From positions 1,528,872-1,592,871 of the forward strand of contig NZ_OZ026472.1 of NCBI RefSeq assembly GCF_964019805.1: a stretch of DNA of 64,000 bases. The letters are read 5' to 3'. A program made the position numbers and the translations under genes. Shown piece after piece: positions 27,996-37,992 of this stretch. How positions within the stretch are numbered: position 1 is the stretch's first letter; each line of letters begins with the position of its first letter. This DNA comes from Candidatus Lariskella endosymbiont of Epinotia ramella. GTDB taxonomy: Bacteria > Pseudomonadota > Alphaproteobacteria > Rickettsiales > Midichloriaceae. A model generated the notes under the pieces. The model searched no databases. It was not told the DNA's origin and worked only from the letters and a program-made list of their open reading frames with translations.

Positions 27996-29138
27996 CTAAT
28001 CATCTTGAATTAATGAATCCATAGGTTGTTCCCAAGGAAAACACTTCCTGCCGAAGTGACCGAACGTTGCGGAATCTTTATAAATCGGCTTTTGCAAATC
28101 TAATCTCTCTATTATCACATATGGCTGAAATAGATCATAAACATTACATGAGAACATTTTCAATAATTGATCATCATCTACAATGCCTGTTCCAAGCGTG
28201 TCTATAGAAATTGCCATGGGCCTTGCAATTCCGATAGCGTATGCTACACGTACTTCGCAAATAGAGGCAAGCTCAAGAGCTACTATTTGTTTTGCAAGTT
28301 GTCTTGCAGCGTACGCACCTGATCTATCAACTTTTGTCGGATCTTTGCCAGAAAATGCGCCGCCTCCATGCCTTGCATGCCCACCATAAGTATCAACTAT
28401 AATTTTCCTTCCAGTGACTCCTGCATCAGCAAGTGGCCCGCCAATAGTGAAAGGACCTGCTGGATTTACATGTATAGTTGTATCAACAGACATATAATCA
28501 GCAACGACAGGCCGCACTATTTGCTCTATCACAGCTTCTTGTAATAAAGAATGCGATACATCTTGCGTATGCTGAGTTGAAAATACAACAGAATCTATCC
28601 CAATTGGTTCCCAATCCCTATATTTAATAGTAATTTGCGCTTTTGCATCTGGGCCAAGAAATGCAAAGTCATTTGTGCTTCTGATATTCTTATGCTTCTG
28701 CATGAGTTGATTTGCAAGTATAATGCTAAGCGGCATATCCTGCTCTGTTTCACTACAAGCAAAGCCAAACATCATACCCTGATCTCCTGCCCCCATTTTG
28801 AGACCTGAATCGACTCCCGAGGAAATCTCAGGAGATTGCCTACTGACCTCAGTTATAATCTCAAATTGATCAAGATTCAGCCCCCACTTTGTACTGCTAT
28901 GCCCTATAGAAGCAAGTGTACTTAGTGCTATGTCTTTATATTCAAACACAGCTTCTGTAGTTATCTCACCAAATATGCATAGCTTATGACCTTTTATACC
29001 TACCTCCACTGCTACGCGACTATTTTGATCTTGCGCAAGACACGTATCTAATATTGCATCTGAAATTTGGTCGCATATCTTATCTGGATGTCCATCAGAT
29101 ACTGATTCTGAGGTAAATAGTCCATTTTTGATCATCAT
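27996..29138 (-). CDS. metK: S-adenosylmethionine synthetase
   Basis: Forms S-adenosylmethionine from methionine and ATP. The three-domain enzyme is complete at 380 residues: SVSDGHPDKICDQISDAILD at the N-terminus, GAGDQGMMFGFAC, the VNPAGPFTIGGPLADAGVTG region, and the GGGAFSGKDPTKVDRSGAY loop. No stops or frameshifts are present, in contrast to Rickettsia species, where metK is often degraded and SAM is imported. It is 91 bp downstream of the IalB-like gene on the same strand. Confidence 0.97.
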   Translation of the reverse strand: MMIKNGLFTSESVSDGHPDKICDQISDAILDTCLAQDQNSRVAVEVGIKGHKLCIFGEITTEAVFEYKDIALSTLASIGHSSTKWGLNLDQFEIITEVSRQSPEISSGVDSGLKMGAGDQGMMFGFACSETEQDMPLSIILANQLMQKHKNIRSTNDFAFLGPDAKAQITIKYRDWEPIGIDSVVFSTQHTQDVSHSLLQEAVIEQIVRPVVADYMSVDTTIHVNPAGPFTIGGPLADAGVTGRKIIVDTYGGHARHGGGAFSGKDPTKVDRSGAYAARQLAKQIVALELASICEVRVAYAIGIARPMAISIDTLGTGIVDDDQLLKMFSCNVYDLFQPYVIIERLDLQKPIYKDSATFGHFGRKCFPWEQPMDSLIQDD

Positions 29139-29229
29139 TACTTCTTATCCGATTATAAATCCTGGTCAATTTTCAATATATATGGTTGTGGATTATAATC
29201 GATTATTGACGGAAATGGGAGAGTTAATT

Positions 29230-29778
29230 TTAATTTGCACAAGAAATATTTGCAAAATTTTGCTCTATATACTGCAGAGCATTTATGAGACCATCCAAGG
29301 AGTATGTATCAACAGCAACATGTTCATCATTAAAACGTGCATGCACTTCAAAATAATCTGAGTGATCTATAAGATTGTTGATAATAGAGACATCTTGACT
29401 ACTACTTGTGGTCAATGCCAGCATTCCACGTGCGTCAGAAAGAGTATAAGCTCTTCCGCCTGCAGTGAGAGCAAAGCGCATTTCCCGTGATTGCGACAAA
29501 TTTGTTCTAATACTAAATGTCCATGCACCTCTCATAACATAAGATACCACTGCATAAGCCACTCCATGAGTCGCAATACCATCCTTAAAGCTGACACTTC
29601 TTTTTGGAGCAGATACAGCATATGCAAAGTATAAGTTGTTTAGACAACTCTCTTTTCTATTTGCAATAACAACATCCCAATCACTAAAAGTCCTGACTTT
29701 TTCGACACGCAGCGCATAACTGATACTGCTTGCAATCGTTAATAAAATCAATATAATCACGCCTGCAGCTTTTTGCAT
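29230..29778 (-). CDS. Exported IalB-like (invasion-associated locus B) family protein
   Basis: A 182-residue protein with a cleavable-looking signal peptide (residues 1-22). It matches the IalB pattern: an FSDWDVVIA start, a SAPKRSV segment in the position of the family's QPKK motif, a central RMRFALTAGGRAYTLSDARG-like strand region and the closing DTYSLDGLINALQYI. IalB-type proteins are periplasmic or secreted, and in Bartonella are linked to erythrocyte invasion; in most alphaproteobacteria the role is unknown. Identification rests on a few motifs, so it is moderate. Confidence 0.6.
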   Translation of the reverse strand: MQKAAGVIILILLTIASSISYALRVEKVRTFSDWDVVIANRKESCLNNLYFAYAVSAPKRSVSFKDGIATHGVAYAVVSYVMRGAWTFSIRTNLSQSREMRFALTAGGRAYTLSDARGMLALTTSSSQDVSIINNLIDHSDYFEVHARFNDEHVAVDTYSLDGLINALQYIEQNFANISCAN

Positions 29779-30251
29779 AAAACCTCGCTATGGCGATTTT
29801 AACTCGAAAAATTAGCTATCAAATACAAAATTGCGCATTATCCTCTGCAAGTCACATCAGACTTAAGTAGAAGAGCGGTTTGCAACCTCACCTTCAGTAT
29901 TTGAATTACTTGGCAGATAAACATATTATCATGTATATACCAGCTCTTCATTTACAGGAGGGATACTGCACTTATGATTTTGAACCTAATCACTACCGCA
30001 TCACGCTGTATAACGAATGCCAATACTCTAAGCATTTTGATAGTCAAAATAGCGTAACTGATACATTATGCTAGCATAAAATCTCTGTATACGCACGCCA
30101 TTTATGAGCATATCGAATTGACATGCGCTTTTCTTATAGGTTTGCTGTAAATGTTATTTAATATATGGTAAACTGTTGCTCATTGATAAATTCTGGAGCC
30201 AAGTCTTTTATTACTATAACAAAAAAAATAGACCATTAGATAAGTAGATAG
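29779..30251. other. 473-bp gap before the carboxypeptidase gene
   Basis: Contains a family C-like ATACCAGCTCTTCATTTACAG segment near 29937 and a TTGACA at 30118-30123 without a convincing -10 box. The 64-codon TTG-start frame here looks spurious. No gene is supported. Confidence 0.45.
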
Positions 30252-31403
30252 ATGAAGAATATACTTTCAATTACCATAACAGCATGGCTTATTATATGCG
30301 CATATATACCTTGCGCTATGTCCTTAGCTAGAGATACTGTCACAAACTTAACGCATGCACCATATGTCTTACTTGTTGATTATAATACATCGTCTGTCTT
30401 AATGCAGCGCAATGCTTATAAACGTATGGCTCCTTCTTCAATGAGCAAGTTGATGACATTATACATGGCTTTCCATTTTTTAAAAAATGGAAAGATAAAG
30501 CTAGATGATAAAGTGCTTGTGAGTGAAAAAGCTTGGCGTATGCAGGGCTCAAAAATGTTTTTGAACCTAGGCTCTTCTGTTTCGGTTGAGGATTTGTTGC
30601 GTGGAATAATAGTGCAGTCTGGAAATGACGCCAGCGTAGCACTTGCCGAGTGGATTGCTGGAAGCGAATCTATGTTCACAAATCAGATAAATGAAATGGC
30701 TAAAAAGATAGGACTGAAAAATTCGCATTTCAAAAATGCAACTGGATTACCTACAGATGGGCATTTTATGACTTCCGCAGACGTTGTACACCTCGCTTCT
30801 AAAATCATAGAAGACTTTCCTGAATACTATCATTACTTCTCAGAAACTGAGTTTACGCATAACAAAATAACACAAAAGAATCGCAATTTATTATTAGGGA
30901 AACATGGGGTTGATGGTCTCAAAACTGGGCATGCAGATGCTGCAGGCTATGGATTGATATTCAGCGCTAAGCAGGGGCAAAGAAGAATTATAGGAGTGAT
31001 CAATGGTCTAGCTTCTGAAAAAGAAAGAGCTACTGAAGCGACAAAAGTGATATTATGCGCACTTAATAGCTTTGAAAATTTGATCTTATTTAAAGCTGGA
31101 AGTTCTGTTGTATCTGCTCCAGTATGGCATGGAACTCTTTCTGAAGTTTCTCTTACTATTGAAAAAGATTTAGAGATTGTTATACCGAAGATGTTAAGCA
31201 AAGATGAAATCAGAGCAGTCGCCCAGTATAATGATCCACTCATGGCTCCATTGCATAGTGGCCAGAAAGTTGGCGTCATTAAGGTTTATTTAAATGATAA
31301 GCTTGATCGTGAAGTGCCGCTGGTTGTTACAAGTGATGTGAAACCTGGAGGAATCTTTACAATAATTATTCAGAATATTGGCGCATTATGGCGTAGTCTA
31401 TAA
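30252..31403 (+). CDS. D-alanyl-D-alanine carboxypeptidase (low-molecular-mass PBP, DacA/DacF type)
   Basis: A periplasmic enzyme that trims the terminal D-Ala of peptidoglycan stem peptides. It has a signal peptide (residues 1-26) and then the penicillin-binding motifs in order: SxxK as S63-M-S-K66, SxN as S123-G-N125 and KTG at 224-226. A C-terminal beta-rich PBP5-type domain follows from about 275, ending in an amphipathic segment (FTIIIQNIGALWRSL) that could attach to the membrane. Length 383 matches the family. It implies a maintained peptidoglycan layer together with ftsW and ftsA. Confidence 0.93.
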   Translation: MKNILSITITAWLIICAYIPCAMSLARDTVTNLTHAPYVLLVDYNTSSVLMQRNAYKRMAPSSMSKLMTLYMAFHFLKNGKIKLDDKVLVSEKAWRMQGSKMFLNLGSSVSVEDLLRGIIVQSGNDASVALAEWIAGSESMFTNQINEMAKKIGLKNSHFKNATGLPTDGHFMTSADVVHLASKIIEDFPEYYHYFSETEFTHNKITQKNRNLLLGKHGVDGLKTGHADAAGYGLIFSAKQGQRRIIGVINGLASEKERATEATKVILCALNSFENLILFKAGSSVVSAPVWHGTLSEVSLTIEKDLEIVIPKMLSKDEIRAVAQYNDPLMAPLHSGQKVGVIKVYLNDKLDREVPLVVTSDVKPGGIFTIIIQNIGALWRSL

Positions 31404-31552
31404 GCTCCTGGTAATCTATTATTACGCATCAATATAAGTAGATATCATTACATTTTTCTTCCGCGATGCATCAGATCCATCACTTTGCAGAAGATTATGC
31501 AAATTAGCTGCCGATATACCACTAATAAATGAATAGTTAGCGTTTAACTAGT

Positions 31553-31802
31553 ATGCAATGCCTTCATAAGCACGCGCGGATTTTGAGGGCATGATTTTTT
31601 GGAGCGCAAGCGAATTTCTACGTCTAATATATATTTACAAAGAAATTCACAAAGTAATACCAAATCCTCCAAATAACAGCATATACTACCATGCGCGTGC
31701 TTGAATTTTCTAAAAAGACGAAGCTCAGATTTGTGGGCTTTGATATGATATGGAAAATTAGGCAAAAAAGGCCTGTGCAAGTGGCTTTGCCAGCAGTGCC
31801 TA
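31553..31802 (+). repeat. Repeat family B copy with a nested family D segment
   Basis: The B parts are 31553-31662 (GGAGCGCAAGCGAATTTCT...) and about 31743-31802 (AAAAGGCCTGTGCAAGTGGC...CAGTGCC). Between them a D-like piece occupies 31660-31742. Confidence 0.65.
31660..31742 (+). repeat. Repeat family D fragment nested in B
   Basis: CCAAATCCTCCAAATAACAG at the left, TTGAATTTTCTAAAAAGACG inside and TCAGATTTGTGGG at the right, matching the D copy at 25062 in order. Confidence 0.55.
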
Positions 31803-31915
31803 GATACGAAGTGGGGCAGCACAAAGAGTTAGAAAGAATGGTACGCAAGTGTTAAAAAAATACATAAGGAGCATTGTGATTAAGCTAATTTTGAAAAGTA
31901 TGACTAATATACACA
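31803..31915 (-). repeat. Interspersed repeat family C, reverse copy
   Basis: AAAGAGTTAGAAAGAATGG ... AATACATAAGGAGCATTG ... ATTTTGAAAAGTATGACTA. It lies directly after a B copy, about 125 bp before ftsA. Confidence 0.7.
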
Positions 31916-32042
31916 TACCAATACTTATAAATTATGTTCTTACAAAATTTTAATTTCGGTAACAACTCTAAACTCTTGTTTTTCTGTAATATTATTGTAA
32001 ATAAAAAGTAAGCACTTAAATTGATAAATTAAATTATAGATA

Positions 32043-33275
32043 ATGCTAAAACAACGTAGCAATACATTAGTAGTTCTCGAAATAGGGAGTTCAAAAATCG
32101 TATGTTTAGTATGCAAAGTTCTGAAAGACGATTTGCAAGTCATAGGAATTGGGCATAACAAATCTAGTGGAATTAAGGCAGGCGTTATCACAGACCTTAA
32201 GACTGCAATAAGTGGAATAGTGCAAGCAATTGAAACTGCTGAATATGCAGCTGGTGAACGTATAACTAGAGTATATGTTGCTATATCTCCAAGCAATCTA
32301 ATTTCCCGTAGAAACAGCTCAGATTTGTCAGTGATGGGACATGAAATTAACTCTAAAGACATTCATAAATTACTAATTAACGCAGTAGAACGTTACTCAA
32401 ATCAGGATTTAGAGATTTTACATTCTTTCGTATATGATTACATACTAGACGGGAATCGTGGTATTACAACTCCTCTTGGCATGTACGGCAATAAACTTGG
32501 GGCCGAGCTTCACATTGTGGCCGCACCATCTGTTACAATAATGAATGTAACGAACTGTCTTGCTAAATGTCAGTTAGAACCTCAAGGATATGTATCTTCT
32601 TCATATGCTTCTGGAATCGCTTGCTTAACTCAAGATGAAATGAGGCTTGGAGTTACTTTAATAGAATTTGGAGCTGGATGCACCTCTATATCGATATTCT
32701 ATAATTCACAAATGGTTTTTACCGATGGCGTCCCGATAGGTGGGGGTCATATAACAAACGACATCGCCAAAGGACTCTGTATAAACATGACAACAGCAGA
32801 AAGAGTGAAAAATCTGTATGGAACAGTTATACTTACTACAGATAACAATAAAGACATCATGGAAATCACTGACGAAGAAGACGGCGAGACAGAAAGCATA
32901 CTAATTAATAAAGCTCTACTGGTTGAAATTATTCGCTCCAGAGTTGAAGAAATAGTTGAGTTACTAAAATCAAAGCTGGCAGAAAATAAGTTTGATGTAC
33001 ATAATAATAAGATAGTAATAACTGGTGGAGGAGCAAAACTCAATGGAATAAAAGAACTGCTTAGCTATATGTTCGTTACAAAGGTGAGGCTAGGACAACC
33101 GCAGTTTATAGAAGGGCTTCCTGAACAAAACACAGGGACAGAATTTTCAACTGCAATAGGAATGGCGCTCTATGGCGCCCAGCAATGGGCAAATAGCAAG
33201 AATACATTTAATAAAAGTGAGTCCAGCTTTGGTCTGCTTCGGTGGCTAAAAGAGCTTTGGGGACAGAACGCTTAA
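32043..33275 (+). CDS. ftsA: Cell division protein FtsA
   Basis: An actin-like ATPase that tethers FtsZ to the membrane and activates septal synthesis. The phosphate 1 region is LVVLEIGSSKIVCLV (9-23), the 1C domain contains GVITDLKTAISGIVQAIETAE, and phosphate 2 is TLIEFGAGCTSISIFY. The adenosine motif is KIVITGGGAKLNGI and the C-terminus carries an amphipathic segment (FGLLRWLKELWG, about 396-407) that is the expected membrane-targeting helix. Neither ftsQ nor ftsZ is adjacent. Length 410 is normal. Confidence 0.95.
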   Translation: MLKQRSNTLVVLEIGSSKIVCLVCKVLKDDLQVIGIGHNKSSGIKAGVITDLKTAISGIVQAIETAEYAAGERITRVYVAISPSNLISRRNSSDLSVMGHEINSKDIHKLLINAVERYSNQDLEILHSFVYDYILDGNRGITTPLGMYGNKLGAELHIVAAPSVTIMNVTNCLAKCQLEPQGYVSSSYASGIACLTQDEMRLGVTLIEFGAGCTSISIFYNSQMVFTDGVPIGGGHITNDIAKGLCINMTTAERVKNLYGTVILTTDNNKDIMEITDEEDGETESILINKALLVEIIRSRVEEIVELLKSKLAENKFDVHNNKIVITGGGAKLNGIKELLSYMFVTKVRLGQPQFIEGLPEQNTGTEFSTAIGMALYGAQQWANSKNTFNKSESSFGLLRWLKELWGQNA

Positions 33276-33297
33276 CCACCGTTGCTAACTCTGTATA

Positions 33298-33404
33298 TTC
33301 CGTCACACTTTTCATAATTGGTACTTTTAGAACGATCCTTACGTATCTTGTTAACACTTGGCGCACCATTCTTCCTAGCTCTTTTTAAAGCCTAACTTGT
33401 CTGT
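33298..33404 (+). repeat. Interspersed repeat family C, copy
   Basis: CACACTTTTCATAATTGGTA ... CACCATTCTTCCTAGCTC ... AAAGCCTAACTTGTCTG. It continues directly into a reverse A copy, as at 11905-12175. Confidence 0.7.
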
Positions 33405-33552
33405 CTGTCAAAAATCTATTTGATGCGCTAATTTTCGGATATATAATTTGTCCTGTACCTAGCAAATACTATTTAACAAAATCCATAAGGCTTTTGACAA
33501 TTTTACCACTTTTCTTGCTGAACTTTCAGTACACTATAATTGCCTGCAACCA
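33405..33552 (-). repeat. Interspersed repeat family A, reverse copy with deletion
   Basis: TCTGTCAAAAATCTATTTG is followed at once by GCGCTAATTTTCGGATAT. The same internal segment is missing as in the copy at 17681. The core CAAAATCCATAAGGC follows. Confidence 0.75.
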
Positions 33553-33792
33553 TCGTACGCGCATAATACCAACCCTTCATTTACCTGCAGTAAATAATGT
33601 TCGTACAAACTAGAGAAATATGCCTTATAGTATTGTAATGTAATATCATCTTGCTATCAGGATTCTTTTCTCGTAACAGATTTTCTTTAATAGATAATTG
33701 CTTTTTGTAACAAATAGTATATTTTTACTGCATGTTGTTCATAAGTTTTTAACACTCGGTTATATTATTTTATATCGATTCACAATTTTAAA

Positions 33793-34527
33793 ATGCTAAA
33801 AAATAAAAAATATAAGATACCTACAGTTCCGCTATCACAGCTTTTCCCAAGCATCGTAACGATGCTTGCTCTTTGTTTAGGTATCACAGCAGTTAGATAT
33901 GCTCTTGATGACAAATTTGATACTGCAGCAATCTTAATAATAGTTGCGTCTGTCATGGATGGCCTTGACGGCAGGCTCGCCAGATTATTGAATGCGACCA
34001 CAGCATTTGGTGCACAGTTAGATTCGCTAGCTGACCTCGTGAGTTTTGGTGTTGCTCCTGCGATTGTAACTTACCTCTGGTCTTTATACCAAATTCCATA
34101 TAAAGGCGTCGGTTGGGCTGTAATACTACTTTTCATCACATGTGCAGCGTTTCGGTTAGCACGCTTTAATATATCTCGTTCAGATCCCAAGAACTTCTCT
34201 ATAGGAGTGCCAATGCCTGCAGCAGCCTGCCTTTGTATAACCCCAATGATTCTTTCATTCCAGATATTAGATTTACATGAGAATTACTGGCTTATTGCAA
34301 TTTATATGATATCTGTTGGTATCTTAATGGCAAGCCGTGTTCCAACGTTTGTGCTAAAACATATGCATATACAACGCAATAAGATTTTGCCTATAATGTT
34401 AATGTTAACTATCTTAATAATCTTGCTATTAATAATGCCGTGGATAGTATTTCCTATATTGTCTGCTGCGTATTTGATATCCATACCGTTTAGCATCATT
34501 TCATACAAAAAAATTAGAGTAAATTAA
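33793..34527 (+). CDS. pssA: CDP-diacylglycerol-serine O-phosphatidyltransferase
   Basis: Makes phosphatidylserine, the precursor of phosphatidylethanolamine, in the inner membrane. The CDP-alcohol phosphotransferase motif is complete and correctly spaced: D59-G60, A63-R64, G73, D77 and D81, with D56 also present in VMDGLDG. About six transmembrane helices follow. Length 244 fits the membrane-bound, Bacillus/alphaproteobacterial type rather than the E. coli peripheral enzyme. The next gene starts 27 bp downstream. No psd gene is in the window. Confidence 0.93.
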   Translation: MLKNKKYKIPTVPLSQLFPSIVTMLALCLGITAVRYALDDKFDTAAILIIVASVMDGLDGRLARLLNATTAFGAQLDSLADLVSFGVAPAIVTYLWSLYQIPYKGVGWAVILLFITCAAFRLARFNISRSDPKNFSIGVPMPAAACLCITPMILSFQILDLHENYWLIAIYMISVGILMASRVPTFVLKHMHIQRNKILPIMLMLTILIILLLIMPWIVFPILSAAYLISIPFSIISYKKIRVN

Positions 34528-34554
34528 ATCAGCTCATTTGACCTCACTATTATT

Positions 34555-37500
34555 ATGCAATACACGTATAGGAAAATACTAAAGTCTTTATTATATATTC
34601 CTTTACTGTGTACATTGTTCTCATTTGCATTATTCCTGTATATTTATACAGGAATAAGAAATATACCTATGCTCTCAAGGTATATTAGCAGTTACATCAG
34701 TAAGCAACTGGAGTTTGTACAGCTTAACATAAATAGTGTAAATATTTCTTGGAATAAGCAAGAATCTGAATTATATGCTGAATTTCAGCAGGTACATTGC
34801 GCTTTCGGAGAAAAAAGCGAAGTCTTTGTCCCAAGTATTGGTCTTTCATTAGATATATTGGGGTTTCTAGGCAGTTTCGGTACAGCCAACAATTTTGTAA
34901 AATCTATAGATATTAGCGGCGAGATCGGATTCAAATTTGAAGACGTGCTTCACACACACCCTAAGCACATAACGAATTTTCAACATCTGATAGGACATAA
35001 TGCATCTGCTGCATTTCAAAAAATTGGCAACATTTCAGAAGAAGTGTCTAATGCTTTGAATGGCATTGAAATAAAATTTACATTAAAACAAGGCGCACAA
35101 CCATTATCTCTGGTACTAAATAAAATAGTTATAGAACCAATTACATATAATGGACTCACTTCTCTACAACTTTATCTAGATGGGCATATAGCAAATGACC
35201 ACGTAATATTGTCAGCATATTTAGATACCAGTAGATTGAATGCACTTTACGTACGCGGCGAATTTAAAAACATTTCCCCACATATGATAGCTCATGTGAT
35301 CTTTCCAAAAGAAATAGCGGAGGAGATGAAATACTATTTCGATGGCATATTTAATTTCATTATAGATGATAACTATGGATTGGACACAATCCAATTTTCC
35401 ATAGTAAATTTCCCAAGGTTTCTAAAAAAAGGACTAATATTCGAGCAAGACATAAAAGTTGAAGATTTTGCAATGTCAGCAAGGTGCTCAGGCAATTATA
35501 CTAATATTCTCATAGATCAATTCATGATTAAAGCTGGAGATTTAAATCTAAATGGTACTTTTAATAAGAGCTCAAATGACGTAATAGTTGGATCTATACA
35601 AATCAATGATTTGGAAGTTTCCAAGTTATATCAATATTGGCCTAAACCAGCAGCAGGAATAGTTCGAGATTGGTTACAACAACACTTAAAAAATGGCCTC
35701 GTGAAAAATGCTAGAGTGGAATGCTTTTTTGATTTGCCTCAGCTTTTATCAGGTGTCATATCAAAAGATACTGTAATCGCTACGTTTGATTTAAATGATG
35801 CTAAGCTTAAGTATATGGAGCAAATTCCAGAACTGAGTCTTGCTAATAGTAGAGTTATAATTTCAGCAAATGATGTTGAAGTCAAATCAGAAGAAGTATC
35901 ATTCCTTGGTAGCAAAGTTAAAGATTTAATAGCAACAATAAACTACTTTCCAAAACAAGTACTAGCAGAGAATTTACAACCAACTAAAGATACCAATCAA
36001 CAATATAATGGGGTTGGTCTTACTATTGCAGCAAAAGTATCTGGCCCTCTGCAAAATCTAATTAATATAGGCTTTTTACACGCGGGGAAGCAGAATGAAA
36101 AGTTAATCGGATATAAGGGAAATTCTGAAGTAAATCTAAAATTCTTTGTTCCATTTGATGATGAAGTAAGTCTTGATACAATGCATATGCAAATAGTGGG
36201 CAAATCATTTAATACCAGCACACCGAAAGTCGCTGGGAATTATCATTTGAGCGCTAAAGAAGTAAATCTATCATTCATCGGTGGAGCTTTGGATATAAAT
36301 TCTCCAAGCGCAATAATCAATAACGCACTTCCAGCAGCGGTAAATGTTAAGTATCTAGTCACAGATGATCTAGATATATCAATACAGTGCACCTCTAGTG
36401 CAAACGTTCATACCTTCAGACAAGCAAACATTTACGTTCCAGATTTTATAAGTGGCACTGTCAAAATTAACGCTTCAGGCACTATTAAAGCAAATGATGC
36501 ATTATATAATATAGGTATCGATTTACAGAATTCACATATAGACCTAGGAATTATAGGTGTGCACAAAAGTATAGGTGTTTATGGACAAATGAATGTGACT
36601 GTCAAAAATCAGCCGACAACAAAAAGTCTATTTGATATAAAGTATCAGCTCACTTTACCAGACCTTCAAAGCGAAGGAGATGGGATTATTTCTGAAGACC
36701 TGACTAGCTCCATTTTAATAAAATCTCAGAATTCACTCTTACATGGTCATAGCATGTCATTTAATTATGATGCATCGACAAAAGCTGAAAAGCTACATCT
36801 AAAAGGAAATGTACTAGATCTCAGCACAGCTAATTTTACTAAAGTAGATAACGTTACTAAAAATTCCAGAACGAAAATATTTGAGTTAACAACTGATTTT
36901 AAAAAAGCAATACTGAAATCTGGAGTAGAATTGATTGCACCTACAATATCTATGAGTTGTACGCTTGAAATGTGCAATGATTTCCATGTAAGAGGAAGCT
37001 TTGCAAAAACCGGATATGTAAATATATTTTATAGATATCCAACCATTGCGGTGATATCTAATGATGCAGGAAGTATACTGAAAGCCTTTGGTATATATGA
37101 CCGTATATCAAACGGCAGCTTGGAATTTAAAGCTGAATTACTCAATAATCAGTCACTACAAGGTAAATTTCTTATAGAAAAGTTCCACGTTAGCAACACC
37201 CCTTTGCTCGCTAAATTCTTAAGCATGGTAGCGGTCACTTCTGCATCTTTTAAGGGCCTTGGTGACTTTGTAAGTGGCAAAGGTATGGGATTTGATAAAC
37301 TATCATGTGATTTAGAATATGAATTTCCAGCTATATACTTCAAAGAATGTAGAGTGAGCGGTCCAATATTACGTGTTAAAGGATCAAGCGTTATAAATCA
37401 CAAAACAAAACTCATAAAAGCTGCGGGAGTCTTGGTTCCAACTAACATAGTAAACACAGTAATACAAAGCATACCAATAATAGGAAATTTAGTTTCTGGT

Positions 37501-37650
37501 GGAAAGGACAATGGAGTAATATCCACAAATTTTTACGTTTCTGGAAATTTAGATAAAGAAGTGCAAATTACAATTAACCCATTGTCATTGTTGACTCCTG
37601 GATTTTTAGGCGAAATTTTTAATCAGGAAAGCTCGATATTGCGCAAATGA
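34555..37650 (+). CDS. AsmA-like / DUF3971 (YhdP-type) envelope protein
   Basis: A 1031-residue protein anchored by one N-terminal helix (about 9-32) with the rest predicted periplasmic and built of repeating beta-strands. The DUF3971-like middle carries YWPKPAAGIVRDWLQQHLKNG (about 361-381). The C-terminal AsmA-like part reads FLIEKFHVSNTPLLAKFLSM, then GKGMGFDKLSCDLEYEFP. YhdP/TamB/AsmA proteins are thought to form hydrophobic grooves that carry phospholipid from inner to outer membrane. It follows pssA by 27 bp, so phospholipid synthesis and transport may be cotranscribed, which is an inference. No internal stops. Confidence 0.83.
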   Translation: MQYTYRKILKSLLYIPLLCTLFSFALFLYIYTGIRNIPMLSRYISSYISKQLEFVQLNINSVNISWNKQESELYAEFQQVHCAFGEKSEVFVPSIGLSLDILGFLGSFGTANNFVKSIDISGEIGFKFEDVLHTHPKHITNFQHLIGHNASAAFQKIGNISEEVSNALNGIEIKFTLKQGAQPLSLVLNKIVIEPITYNGLTSLQLYLDGHIANDHVILSAYLDTSRLNALYVRGEFKNISPHMIAHVIFPKEIAEEMKYYFDGIFNFIIDDNYGLDTIQFSIVNFPRFLKKGLIFEQDIKVEDFAMSARCSGNYTNILIDQFMIKAGDLNLNGTFNKSSNDVIVGSIQINDLEVSKLYQYWPKPAAGIVRDWLQQHLKNGLVKNARVECFFDLPQLLSGVISKDTVIATFDLNDAKLKYMEQIPELSLANSRVIISANDVEVKSEEVSFLGSKVKDLIATINYFPKQVLAENLQPTKDTNQQYNGVGLTIAAKVSGPLQNLINIGFLHAGKQNEKLIGYKGNSEVNLKFFVPFDDEVSLDTMHMQIVGKSFNTSTPKVAGNYHLSAKEVNLSFIGGALDINSPSAIINNALPAAVNVKYLVTDDLDISIQCTSSANVHTFRQANIYVPDFISGTVKINASGTIKANDALYNIGIDLQNSHIDLGIIGVHKSIGVYGQMNVTVKNQPTTKSLFDIKYQLTLPDLQSEGDGIISEDLTSSILIKSQNSLLHGHSMSFNYDASTKAEKLHLKGNVLDLSTANFTKVDNVTKNSRTKIFELTTDFKKAILKSGVELIAPTISMSCTLEMCNDFHVRGSFAKTGYVNIFYRYPTIAVISNDAGSILKAFGIYDRISNGSLEFKAELLNNQSLQGKFLIEKFHVSNTPLLAKFLSMVAVTSASFKGLGDFVSGKGMGFDKLSCDLEYEFPAIYFKECRVSGPILRVKGSSVINHKTKLIKAAGVLVPTNIVNTVIQSIPIIGNLVSGGKDNGVISTNFYVSGNLDKEVQITINPLSLLTPGFLGEIFNQESSILRK

Positions 37651-37755
37651 TTTGCGAACTCACTAAAAAAAATATAAATTTTGATTGCTTGAAAATATTT
37701 TTATTTCATATATAATCCGCACATCGAAAAAACACACTAGTTGTATAGTTAATAA

Positions 37756-37910
37756 TAGACTTCTTCTTAAAACTTGCTTCTAGTCAAACAAGTGCAAAGA
37801 ACATAGGAAAGCGCGAGGAAGCGCAGTGTATAAGAAGTACATGAGCATCTTTAGCAAAGGCAGTGACAAAGCAATTGCTTGACTGGAACAACGTTTGAAG
37901 AAGAAATCTA
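37756..37910. repeat. Repeat family E (MITE-like), copy
   Basis: 155 bp with inverted ends TAGACTTCTTCTTAAAAC and GTTTGAAGAAGAAATCTA, TA at both outer edges. The interior AAAGCAATTGCTTGACTGG is shared with the copy at 27813 in opposite orientation. Confidence 0.65.
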
Positions 37911-37926
37911 ATATTATATCTTCTTG

Positions 37927-37992
37927 ACAGCATATACTGTGTATTTTTTAGAAAATTTAAGATGAGATTTGAGTTTAGCTGTACTAGTGATA
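37927..37992 (+). repeat. Repeat family D fragment
   Basis: GACAGCATATACTGTGTATT followed by TTAGAAAATTTAAGATGAGA, matching D copies at 12333 (reverse) and 25062. Confidence 0.55.

Noticed and set aside
29880..30074. 64-codon TTG-start frame upstream of the carboxypeptidase gene
   Set aside because: Includes a repeat-like segment, and composition is not protein-like; no conserved motif.
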